A DNA stretch of 64,000 nucleotides from Paenibacillus sp. FSL R7-0337. Lineage in GTDB: Bacteria; Bacillota; Bacilli; Paenibacillales; Paenibacillaceae. Shown here piece by piece: positions 18,960-26,158 of this stretch. A program made the translations under genes and the position numbers. Location: assembly GCF_037969875.1 (NCBI RefSeq), contig NZ_CP150218.1, forward strand, positions 1,240,001-1,304,000, in the 5' to 3' direction. Position 1 is the first letter of the stretch. Each line of letters opens with the position of its first letter. The notes under the pieces were generated by a model. It was not told the DNA's origin. It worked only from the letters and a program-made list of their open reading frames with translations, and did not search any database.

Positions 18960-19999
18960 AGGCCAGTCCTCTTCACCTTGAACGTCGTGGTATAGCCCTT
19001 GCTGTCGATCTTGTGAACCGTGGCAACAATGTAATAAATTCCGCTGAAGCGCTCGCCCAGACCCATCAGCTTCACCGTCTGTCCTGCCCGGAGCTTCGGG
19101 TTCCCCCAGCACATGCCTTCCCCGGCAATGAACTCGCGCAGGCGGCTGTTGTAAGCAGCGGCGGCCAGCACCTTGGCTTCGTTCATATCCAGCAGATTCT
19201 CGGCCATAATGACAATCGGTGATTCCCCGACCGCTGCTGTGCTGATGGTGAAGCCGCCTTCCTTCCCGCCCATTCTGGTCGTCTCTTCCCCGCTCTTAGC
19301 TATAGCCTCAAGCTCCTTCTTCTCCTTCACATCCCAGCCCTTAAGCGTCACCTTACTCCCCCGGGTAAGGGCCCTCAGCTCCAGGTTCAGCCGTTCAAAA
19401 TCCTTCTTGAAGCTCATCTCCGGCAGCACCGGGGCCTTCACGGACCGCGACTTGACGAAATGCAGCTTCTTATCTGCCGCGAACAGCTCATAATCAAGCA
19501 GGGCTGCCCGCTCCAGCAGAAATTCGTAGTTGCTCTGATTATTCTGGTAGAGGTAGGGATACACCGTTCCGGTATCCTCCACCACAGGGGTCAATCCATG
19601 CTCCTTGGCGATTTCCCCCGCAATATCACTATCCTTCTTCTTCAGAAAAGCTTTGCTTCTCGTCCCCATACGCAGCCGGTGCAGCAGATCATATCCGCGG
19701 ATATCCAGCACCGAGTGCTCCGCAAAGTTCAGATCCAGCGAGGTAATCTCCCCGCTGATCATCGGCTCCGGCTGGTCGAGTCCAAGGGAGAGCTTCAGCT
19801 GGTCGCCCGGCTTCAGGCTCGTCAGATCTGTTCCCCGCCACATGCCGCTTCCGGCATTCACCATATTCATCTGGATAGAGAATACCGCCGGCAGATTAAG
19901 CTCATCCTCCAGCGTGACGCCTTCCACTGCCGCTGTCAGTTCAGCGGACAGCTTGCTTCCGTTCAGCTCAATTTTGTAATTCGCTACACTGGTGCCCAT
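18956..19999 (-). CDS. gpD-like tail hub protein (phage late control D family)
   Basis: 347 residues. Motifs of the late-control-D/Pvc8 hub family are visible: LKPGDQLKLSLG, ISGEITSLDLNFAEHSVLDIRGYDLLHRLRMG, IAGEIAKEHGL, YLYQNNQSNYEFLLERAALLDYELFA (about 155-180) and the C-terminal LRAGQTVKLMGLGERFSGIYYIVATVHKID. The hub trimer sits at the centre of the baseplate, holds the spike and docks the tube. RBS GGCGGGG. Translationally coupled to the spike gene below it. Confidence 0.92.
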   Translation of the reverse strand: MGTSVANYKIELNGSKLSAELTAAVEGVTLEDELNLPAVFSIQMNMVNAGSGMWRGTDLTSLKPGDQLKLSLGLDQPEPMISGEITSLDLNFAEHSVLDIRGYDLLHRLRMGTRSKAFLKKKDSDIAGEIAKEHGLTPVVEDTGTVYPYLYQNNQSNYEFLLERAALLDYELFAADKKLHFVKSRSVKAPVLPEMSFKKDFERLNLELRALTRGSKVTLKGWDVKEKKELEAIAKSGEETTRMGGKEGGFTISTAAVGESPIVIMAENLLDMNEAKVLAAAAYNSRLREFIAGEGMCWGNPKLRAGQTVKLMGLGERFSGIYYIVATVHKIDSKGYTTTFKVKRTGL

Positions 20000-20011
20000 G
20001 CAATCCCCGCC

Positions 20012-20623
20012 TTAATCCGGGATAACCAGAGTTCTCCCGATATCATTTTTGCCAGGAAAGCCAACCGGATTGGCGATCCTGTTCAGCTCGGCAATTCTGC
20101 GCCAGGCCAGCGGCTCCTTCAGCGCCTCATTCGCAATGAGGTCGAGCCGGTCCCCGCTTTTGACCACCCACAGCTTCCGGCAGGCATTCAAGCCCTGGCT
20201 GTCCTCCACCGACTTATCCGGCTCATCTGTAATGAAGGTCACATCCAGCAGCGAGCGGACAGGCGTGCCGTTATCCATGAACATCGTGAACTTCTGCTCG
20301 ATCTTGCTCAGCAAGCCGCGGTAGGTGAAGCCGCCCCAGACGAACATGCACACCGGCGGTTTTTTCGTGCTTTTGCCGCTGACCTTAGGATCAAGCAGCG
20401 AGGTCAGCTGCCGGGTCTTCTTGCGGACATCCTTGCGCTGCTCATAGGTATCGTAGAACAAGGAGACCTTGAACTCCGGTGTCTCTGTAATCTGGAATTG
20501 CTTGTTATTCTTCTCCCCGGTATATTTGCCTTCAAAAGAAACGGTGTACTCATTGGGGTTAAACATCACCTCAATGGCTCCGACGGGCATATCCAGAGGA
20601 ATGATCTTCGCTTTCTCCGCCAT
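20012..20623 (-). CDS. LysM-domain tail/baseplate protein (Pvc7-like)
   Basis: 203 residues. The N-terminal part has IEVMFNPNEYTVSFEGKY and VSLFYDTYEQRKDVRK, the conserved front of eCIS LysM proteins. The C-terminal LysM motif spans about 150-200 (WVVKSGDRLDLIANEAL, W.RIAELNRIANP). In contractile tails this protein glues hub, tube and wedge together. The LysM fold here is probably structural and not peptidoglycan binding. RBS GGAGGGGG. The start overlaps the end of the preceding reading frame. Confidence 0.92.
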   Translation of the reverse strand: MAEKAKIIPLDMPVGAIEVMFNPNEYTVSFEGKYTGEKNNKQFQITETPEFKVSLFYDTYEQRKDVRKKTRQLTSLLDPKVSGKSTKKPPVCMFVWGGFTYRGLLSKIEQKFTMFMDNGTPVRSLLDVTFITDEPDKSVEDSQGLNACRKLWVVKSGDRLDLIANEALKEPLAWRRIAELNRIANPVGFPGKNDIGRTLVIPD

Positions 20624-22176
20624 TATCTTAGCCCCCTCCGATCCTTGCGTATGGCCATTCTCTTCTCCAGCACCTGATAGACCCGCTCAGCCAGCTGATT
20701 CAGCTCTGCTGCATTCATGACCGGCGGCGGAACGGCCTTGGTGAAGGTCTGCGCCGGAGGCTCTGCCGCATGTTCCTGCAGCACCCGCTCCAGCTGCTGT
20801 TGCATGGGCTCCGGCAGAGCCGCGCGCGGTGCTTCAGGCTTCCGCAATACCAGGCGGCTAAGACTGGCGGCAGGCTGAAGGTCCGGTTCATAAGCAGGGC
20901 CATCCGCCCTAAGCGGACTGGCCGGCCTTCTTCGCTGCGGGGCGGACGGAAGCACTGTCCGGTCCGCAGCGTAGATCAGGCTGGCCTCCACCGGAGCCGC
21001 AGGTCCCGGCCCTCTTGGAGCTGCCCGTCCTGCGGCTCCAGCCGTTCGCGCAGAAGCCGCCTGCCCGGCCGCAGCTGGTGCACCTGACGCGCCCCCAAGC
21101 GGCAGCAGGATCTGCGGCTGCGCCAGCTGAAATGACTTCATCGGCTGCCTCTGATGAACCGTACTAACGGCAGCGGGCAGCGGGCTCAGAAGCTCCTGCC
21201 TGCTCTCCAGCTGCTCAAGCGTTGCCGTCAGCTGCTGACCTAAGCCGAGCTGAAGGCTGGTACTTACGCTTGAATGCGGAAGCGACAGATTACCGGGCTT
21301 GAAGCTTAGCGTGGGAGTCTTAAGCTGTGCTTCCACAGCGGTCCCGGCTGAGCCTGGGACGGTCTCCCGTTCATGCTTCAATGCTTGTGCCCGTACCGGA
21401 TGCCCTGGCTGCTGCCTCAAGGGCTGTGCTTCCGCTCCGGTCTCCCGTTCTTGCTTAAGGCCATAGCTCCGCAGCAGCTGCATTACCTGAACCAGCTGAT
21501 GATGATGATTAATTGCATGTGCCGGTCTGCCTGTTATCCTGTCTTGCTGCCCTGGAAGGACAGAAGCAGTCCGCAGATCGCCTCTGGTCTGACGGTCTCT
21601 CTGGCTTCTTTCGCCAGTAGCGCCTGAAGGCAGTGGCTTCAGAACAGACAACCCGGACGGTGCAGAGACTTGCGCCGGTCTTGATCCGGCAGGCTGAACA
21701 GTTACAGGTTCAGCCGGATGAAGTGCTGCATTCTGTATGCGATACTCCGTTGTTACCTGATGTTTATTACTTCTATACTGCCAGACTCTCTCTTGCAGCA
21801 CCTGTACGGAGTTAAGTCGTCCGGCTGCTGAATGAAGCCCGCTCCGCAGATCCTCAGCTTGACCAGGAGAAGCAGATGGAGCGCTTAGTCCAGGCCTGAT
21901 GCCGCTTTGAGTCACCAACAGGATGCGGCTTGCCGGTCCCGGCTGTACCTTCTCTGGCACTACCTTGTAATAGAATGTCTGATGGATATGGTTGGTCACC
22001 AGGTCCGTACGCTGCAATGTCTCCGGCTGCGCAGCATATAGCGGATCGTGCCGCAGGATCAGACTCTTCAGCTTGCTCCGCCAGCGGGTCAAGCCGTATT
22101 TTGCCAGAATCGATTGAATGAACTCAGTCTGCTTCTGATTCGCAGGAGCTGCCGCCATCCGAATACTCCGGCTCAT
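20623..22176 (-). CDS. Unknown Pro/Gln/Ala-rich protein of the eCIS operon
   Basis: 517 residues. I recognise no domain. The N-terminal 60 residues (QTEFIQSILAKYGLTRWRSKL) and the last 40 (AELNQLAERVYQVLEKRMAIRKDRRG) look folded and helical. The roughly 350 residues between them are low complexity, rich in Gln, Pro, Ala, Leu and Ser. The C-terminal LAERVYQVLEKR segment resembles a tail seen on hypothetical proteins at the same place in other eCIS operons (from memory, not checked). It starts at the stop codon of the second tube gene. Possible roles are tape measure, scaffold or tube-baseplate adaptor. Nothing in the sequence decides. Confidence 0.6.
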   Translation of the reverse strand: MSRSIRMAAAPANQKQTEFIQSILAKYGLTRWRSKLKSLILRHDPLYAAQPETLQRTDLVTNHIHQTFYYKVVPEKVQPGPASRILLVTQSGIRPGLSAPSASPGQAEDLRSGLHSAAGRLNSVQVLQERVWQYRSNKHQVTTEYRIQNAALHPAEPVTVQPAGSRPAQVSAPSGLSVLKPLPSGATGERSQRDRQTRGDLRTASVLPGQQDRITGRPAHAINHHHQLVQVMQLLRSYGLKQERETGAEAQPLRQQPGHPVRAQALKHERETVPGSAGTAVEAQLKTPTLSFKPGNLSLPHSSVSTSLQLGLGQQLTATLEQLESRQELLSPLPAAVSTVHQRQPMKSFQLAQPQILLPLGGASGAPAAAGQAASARTAGAAGRAAPRGPGPAAPVEASLIYAADRTVLPSAPQRRRPASPLRADGPAYEPDLQPAASLSRLVLRKPEAPRAALPEPMQQQLERVLQEHAAEPPAQTFTKAVPPPVMNAAELNQLAERVYQVLEKRMAIRKDRRGLR

Positions 22177-22652
22177 TACCGGTACCTGTACAGCCCGTTG
22201 TGAGTCAGAACCAGGCTCTCAACGGCTACCGCGCTGCTGCTGGCGTTGAACGCCGGTCCTTCCCACTTGATGGGGCAGGCTTCGATGAAGTTCCACCACA
22301 CCTTGGGCGTGCCGGAATGATCCAAGAGACAGATGGACCCGCTGCGCCGCCGGATGACCCCGTTCACCACATTCTGATACCAGTTCCACAGATACTCATC
22401 ATTCGTGACCCCGTTTTTCAGCGTCAGATCCGAGTATTTGGTCGGTCCCAGGAACACAAATTCCTTATGATTCTCACCGCCGAAGGTTTTGCGCTCCACC
22501 TGTGTCTCCACGCTAAGGCCTGAGACCTCTGAGAATCCCGCCACGGAGATCCCGTCAATTTCCACGATGAAGTTATAAGCAAGAAAGGGATCTTCCCGGT
22601 ACCCGGGCACCCAGCTTCTTTTGGCGCCGATATTTAGCATATTTGCCTTCAT
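22176..22652 (-). CDS. Tail tube protein, second copy (gp19/Pvc-type)
   Basis: 158 residues of the T4-gp19-like tube family: DPFLAYNFIVEIDGISVAGFSEVSGL near the N-terminus, then VERKTFGGENHKEFVFLG, DLTLKNGVTNDEYLWNWYQNV and a closing AVAVESLVLTHNGLYRYR. It is related to but clearly different from the tube protein at 23362-23805. Two or three tube paralogues are normal in eCIS. The one nearer the LysM and hub genes usually makes the tube's baseplate-proximal ring. RBS AGGAGAGG. Confidence 0.93.
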   Translation of the reverse strand: MKANMLNIGAKRSWVPGYREDPFLAYNFIVEIDGISVAGFSEVSGLSVETQVERKTFGGENHKEFVFLGPTKYSDLTLKNGVTNDEYLWNWYQNVVNGVIRRRSGSICLLDHSGTPKVWWNFIEACPIKWEGPAFNASSSAVAVESLVLTHNGLYRYR

Positions 22653-22663
22653 GTTATCCTCTC

Positions 22664-22852
22664 CTAAGCCTCAAAGAAGTTCTTCTTCTCTTCCCCGCCA
22701 CTCAGCTTCTGGTTGATCCGGCTGACTTCACTGCACCAGCGGTCCCGTTCAGCATGCTCCAGGTTCAGCACCGCCGTATAGTCCCAGTGCAGATAGTAGG
22801 TCAGAAAGGCTACCTCCTCGTAGAGGCGGTCAAGGGGGTAGCCGACTATTCC
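22664..22852 (-). CDS. DUF6760-like small protein lacking a normal start codon
   Basis: About 60 residues: GYPLDRLYEEVAFLTYYLHWDYTAVL, then LEHAERDRWCSEVSRIN and a Lys-rich end. Family members occur in eCIS operons between tube genes. The frame is open only from a TGA a few codons upstream, and between that TGA and the conserved GYPLDRLYEE there is no ATG, GTG or TTG. The upstream tail-assembly gene ends exactly here in the other frame. Expression is therefore most likely by -1 ribosomal frameshifting from that gene, as in phage tail-assembly chaperones. A rare ATA start is the alternative. Its spacing to the G-rich stretch is too short for a good ribosome site. Confidence 0.75.
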   Translation of the reverse strand, partial: GIVGYPLDRLYEEVAFLTYYLHWDYTAVLNLEHAERDRWCSEVSRINQKLSGGEEKKNFFEA

Positions 22853-22855
22853 CCC
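22846..22855 (-). other. Probable -1 ribosomal frameshift site G-GGG-GAA-TAG
   Basis: The 3' end of the 122-residue tail-assembly frame reads CCG-GGG-GAA-TAG. The G-GGG-GAA heptamer lies immediately before the stop, and the -1 frame opens into the DUF6760-like protein. The overlap window allows a shift only in these few codons. This layout resembles lambda gpG/gpGT and P2 gpE/gpE'. Not proven from sequence alone. Confidence 0.5.
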
Positions 22856-23214
22856 GGCGGTTCCAGTTCAAGCTCGAAGCGCTGCTCACACTTGGGACAC
22901 TGCGCATGAACCGCATTGCTCCCGTTCTGGTTAATCCGGTTGTACAGATCCTGCAGATAAGCAAAATCCGACGTATACAATTCTTCGATGACTCTCGGCG
23001 TAATCATGCCCAGTCCACCTAGTCCGGTGACCACTCTGGAGAGCAGAATGACTGTCAGATACGCGGGGTTCTGCTGAACCCGGGAATCCCGGAGCGGTGT
23101 AATCTCATCGGCTGCGGTAGCCAGACGCATGGTGCCCTGCTTATGCAGCGTGCCCGCTTCATCCACGTACCCTTTGGGCAGGGTGAAGCTGAATTCAGTT
23201 TGTAATAGTTCCAT
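22846..23214 (-). CDS. Phage tail assembly-like protein with C-terminal zinc-ribbon-like CxxC
   Basis: 122 residues from the ATG at 23214 (GAGGGAG site); a longer in-frame start lacks a ribosome site. It begins MELLQTEFSFTLPKGYVDEA and continues GTMRLATAADEI and ITPRVIEELYTSDFAYLQDLYNRIN, with CPKC near the end. Proteins of this type sit next to the tube gene in eCIS and may be the tail-assembly chaperone. The CPKC pair alone is half of a zinc ribbon. It ends in the frameshift site described separately, so a longer fusion with the DUF6760 part is likely. Confidence 0.8.
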   Translation of the reverse strand: MELLQTEFSFTLPKGYVDEAGTLHKQGTMRLATAADEITPLRDSRVQQNPAYLTVILLSRVVTGLGGLGMITPRVIEELYTSDFAYLQDLYNRINQNGSNAVHAQCPKCEQRFELELEPPGE

Positions 23215-23361
23215 GTTCTCCCTCACTTCCTCATCAAGACCATCCTCATGCCTTCGCTTCCTTCCGGCGTCCCCGGCCGTGAATATGATGTCCATACCGT
23301 CCAGCTTATGTTTTGGCGTATTGCATCACATCCACAGTGACGATGACGATAAGCGGGAAGG

Positions 23362-23805
23362 CTATTTCACTCTGCGAACCCCTTCATGCACCAGCTCCAT
23401 CGACTCGACAGAGACCTCGTTGCCTTTAGCGCTAAGGGCGCTGACATCATACTTGATCGGCCAGGCTTCGAGGATATCCCACTGCGCCTTGTCATTGCCT
23501 TCTTCATCCACCAGGATGATGGACAAGCTCTTGCGGTTTTTCAGCGCGCCTTTGTCCTCAATCGACTTGCGCCAGTTGTAGAGCTCCAGGGAGTCTGTCA
23601 GTCCCTTTTTCAAGGTAATGTTCCCGAATTTGGTCAAGCCCGACAGCTTGCGCGCATGCGGGGCATCGATGCCCTCCCGGTAATCTACAGCCTCTGTGGA
23701 TGTATCCGGAATCGTTGCGTCCGCAAAGGCTGCGGTCTGAATGCCGTCAATTACAACGCGGAAGCGGTAATTGCGGTAGGGATCCAATCTTTTGCCGGTT
23801 GCCAT
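23362..23805 (-). CDS. Tail tube protein, first copy (gp19/Pvc-type)
   Basis: 147 residues: KRLDPYRNYRFRVVIDGIQTAAFADATIP, then GLTKFGNITLKKGLTDSLELYNWRKSI and the final VSVESMELVHEGVRRVK. These are the landmarks of contractile-tail tube subunits. It is immediately downstream of the sheath gene, the usual place of the main tube protein, so it probably forms most of the inner tube. RBS GAGGAGA. Confidence 0.94.
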   Translation of the reverse strand: MATGKRLDPYRNYRFRVVIDGIQTAAFADATIPDTSTEAVDYREGIDAPHARKLSGLTKFGNITLKKGLTDSLELYNWRKSIEDKGALKNRKSLSIILVDEEGNDKAQWDILEAWPIKYDVSALSAKGNEVSVESMELVHEGVRRVK

Positions 23806-23828
23806 AGCATAAATCTCCTCTCAATCTC

Positions 23829-25367
23829 TTATTTGGATAAGGTCTTCTGGCTGACCCGGATGACTACGAATTCAGCAGGTTTGACCGGGGCTACGCCCAC
23901 TTCGATAATCAGCTGGCCGGCATCCCTTACAGCAGGCGGATTGTTCTCCTCGTCCACTTTGACGAAAAAGGCCTCTTCCTGCGTGGTTCCGTAGAGCGCA
24001 CCATCTCTCCATACGCGGGTCAGGAAGGCGGTGAGATTGCGTTTGACCTTGCCCCACAGGCTCGGATCATTCGGTTCAAACACGACCCACTGGCTGCCCT
24101 CATCCAGCGACTCTTCAATGTACATCATCAGCCGCCGGACGTTGACGTAACTCCACTCCGAATCGGCGGACAACGTTCTGGCCCCCCAGACACAGATGCC
24201 TTCCGGCAAGGAGCGGATCACGTTGATGCCGCCGGGATTCAGCAGCTCCTGCTCCGCCTTCGTGATGATCTTCTCAATCCCTACTACGGAATCCAGATAG
24301 CCGTCGGTGGTGCCAGCCGGTGCTTTGTGGACACCGCGAACAGCATCGACATAAGCGTACGTACCGGCAATCGCCCCGGACGGCGGCACAAGCTTCTGCT
24401 TCCCGGTCAGCGGATCATTAATGTAGACCCAAGGATAGTACAGGGCACCGTACGACGTATTGAATGAATTGCCCGAATAATCGCCCGCCCCCTCCTTGAA
24501 ATCCTTGACCTCCAGCGGGCTTAAGCCATGCGGAGGATCTACGATGAAGATGCAGTCTTTTCTCAGCTTGCAGTAATTCAGCATATCCAGGATGGTGCCC
24601 CGGCTGTACGCCATATCTGCAAGGTCTGGAGCCGCTACAATGTTGATGCCGTCAATCGTATCGAATGCGTGGATACCGGCCCGCTTGACCGCATCCCCCA
24701 GGAAGTCAATCGGGGACATCCCGTTCACACCGCCGCTGAGGGACAGGGCTGCTTCATTGAACGCCGGCGTTTTCTCCATATTCTCCAGAATGGTCAGGTC
24801 CACCAGCGGCTTCACACTGACAAAGGCGGATACCTGATTCACCTTTTCTTCAAAATTGATCAGCAGCATGTTGTCGAAGATTTCGACGATTTTGCCCTCT
24901 TCGTCTTCTCCGCTGTATTCATTATTGAAATCACTGTCCAGCAAATACTGCACAATCATCTTGAAGCCAAATTGCTGCTTGTTGGAGGACGGGCTGATCT
25001 TGACCGAAATTCGGTTGCCCCACTCCCCTTCCGAACGTGCAACTACCTTGAACAAATCCAGATTATCGGTATCGCGAACCGCAAGCGAAGCCGGCCGGAT
25101 ATCGGTGGATGCCGCTCTCACTACGTAGCAGGAGGTGCCTCCTTCCGCAAAAAAGTTATACACGGCATAAGCCAGATAGCCATTAGGGATAAACTGACCG
25201 AACTCATTGACGAACTGGCTCCAGTTGGTGACCAGTACCGCTTTGCCGATGACCCCTTTTTCTGCGATTCCGACGAAGGCCCCGACTGAGGTGCCCACAC
25301 CGGCAATCGGCTTGACCCCGCTTGAGACTTCCTCCACATATACGCCTGGCGATAAATAATTTGCCAT
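23829..25367 (-). CDS. Contractile tail sheath protein
   Basis: 512 residues. The N-terminal LSPGVYVEEVSSGVKPIAGVGTSVGAFVG is the sheath signature. The middle has INIVAAPDLADMAY and DCIFIVDPPHGLSPLEVKDF. The C-terminal sheath domain has GINVIRSLPEGICVWGARTLS, YVNVRRLMMYIEESLDEGSQWVVFEPND and the handshake strand VAPVKPAEFVVIRVSQ. It polymerises around the tube and contracts to drive it out. Only one sheath gene is present, whereas PVCs have up to three. RBS AGGAGGG. A weak copy of the eCIS promoter motif lies 70-100 bases upstream. Confidence 0.96.
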   Translation of the reverse strand: MANYLSPGVYVEEVSSGVKPIAGVGTSVGAFVGIAEKGVIGKAVLVTNWSQFVNEFGQFIPNGYLAYAVYNFFAEGGTSCYVVRAASTDIRPASLAVRDTDNLDLFKVVARSEGEWGNRISVKISPSSNKQQFGFKMIVQYLLDSDFNNEYSGEDEEGKIVEIFDNMLLINFEEKVNQVSAFVSVKPLVDLTILENMEKTPAFNEAALSLSGGVNGMSPIDFLGDAVKRAGIHAFDTIDGINIVAAPDLADMAYSRGTILDMLNYCKLRKDCIFIVDPPHGLSPLEVKDFKEGAGDYSGNSFNTSYGALYYPWVYINDPLTGKQKLVPPSGAIAGTYAYVDAVRGVHKAPAGTTDGYLDSVVGIEKIITKAEQELLNPGGINVIRSLPEGICVWGARTLSADSEWSYVNVRRLMMYIEESLDEGSQWVVFEPNDPSLWGKVKRNLTAFLTRVWRDGALYGTTQEEAFFVKVDEENNPPAVRDAGQLIIEVGVAPVKPAEFVVIRVSQKTLSK

Positions 25368-25440
25368 CTCTTACCCTCCTAAAAAAGTTTAATTAGCTTC
25401 TGCTTCTGAGAGAAACCTTCGGCATAACTGGCTGAGAAAG

Positions 25441-25472
25441 CATAAACTAAAGTTAGATCAGCTTACACAATC
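25441..25472 (-). promoter_or_regulatory. Weak copy of the eCIS promoter motif before the sheath gene
   Basis: On the minus strand GATTGT is followed after exactly 17 bases by TAGTTT, the geometry of the motif found before the sigma, toxin and ATPase genes, but with mismatches in both boxes. It overlaps the stop codon of the mini-ORF at 25463-25543. Confidence 0.35.
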
Positions 25473-25543
25473 CGCTTAGGCACAGCTGCCTTTGTCTGCG
25501 GAATATCCGCTAGTACGGGTGCCTTGCATGTCATTCCCTCCAT
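25463..25543 (-). CDS. Possible 26-residue peptide before the sheath gene
   Basis: The gap between the DUF4255 and sheath genes holds an ATG with a GAAGGGAG site at good distance. It opens a 26-codon frame that includes MEGMTCKAPVLADIPQTKAA and ends KRIV. No homologue is recognised. It could be a real micropeptide, a leader that couples sheath expression, or chance. Low confidence. Confidence 0.3.
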   Translation of the reverse strand: MEGMTCKAPVLADIPQTKAAVPKRIV

Positions 25544-25583
25544 GAATCACTCCCTTCACAGAAGTAGTCTCTGCCAGCTTGGT

Positions 25584-26156
25584 CTACATGGGATGAACGC
25601 CCAGCTCTTTCACCTCAACCCGTGGGATCAGGATCGTCTTATCCGCAGGCAGCCGCACCGGCGACACCAGATAGGACAGGCTCATCTTAGCCGGCTTCCC
25701 GGGGAACACCTCCCACAGCTGCTTGATATCCTGAATCGTCAGGTTGTTATAGGAGATCCGGATCTTCTCATTGCCGCATTCGGCCAGGTTCCCCCGCAGA
25801 TCGCTGCCGCTAAGCACCGGATGCTCATGGAACAGCTGAAAGATCCGGCCCAGGATCAGCTGCTCGGTCTCCCTGTCCTTGGCGTATGGCGTGAGCAGAT
25901 AGTACAAATCCAGATAAGCCGGCGGATACATGAACTCATTCTTGCTGCCGGTCTCTTCCTTCTCACTGTTGCGCATACTGGGGCTATGGCTCAAATAATA
26001 CAAACACATTGAAAGCTTCATCGTTGAGCTGTCAATGTCACTCGGAGAGCCGAAGCTGATGAAGCTGTCATCGTTCAGCTCAGGTACATGTGCTTTCAAT
26101 AGTGCCTTCAGGCTGGTGCTGACATCTCTTATTACCGTACCTGTATCCACGGCCAT
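25584..26156 (-). CDS. DUF4255 family protein (Pvc16-like tail terminator)
   Basis: 190 residues: TGTVIRDVSTSLKALLKAHVP at the N-terminus, then SMCLYYLSHSPSMRN and AYLDLYYLLTPYAKDRETEQLILGRIFQLFHEHPVL, a typical DUF4255 run. The C-terminal part has ELWEVFPGKPAKMSLSYLVSPV. In PVC/AFP particles the DUF4255 protein caps the top of the sheath and tube. RBS GAGGTG. It starts three bases after the ATPase stop, so the two are co-translated. Confidence 0.92.
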   Translation of the reverse strand: MAVDTGTVIRDVSTSLKALLKAHVPELNDDSFISFGSPSDIDSSTMKLSMCLYYLSHSPSMRNSEKEETGSKNEFMYPPAYLDLYYLLTPYAKDRETEQLILGRIFQLFHEHPVLSGSDLRGNLAECGNEKIRISYNNLTIQDIKQLWEVFPGKPAKMSLSYLVSPVRLPADKTILIPRVEVKELGVHPM

Positions 26157-26158
26157 GC

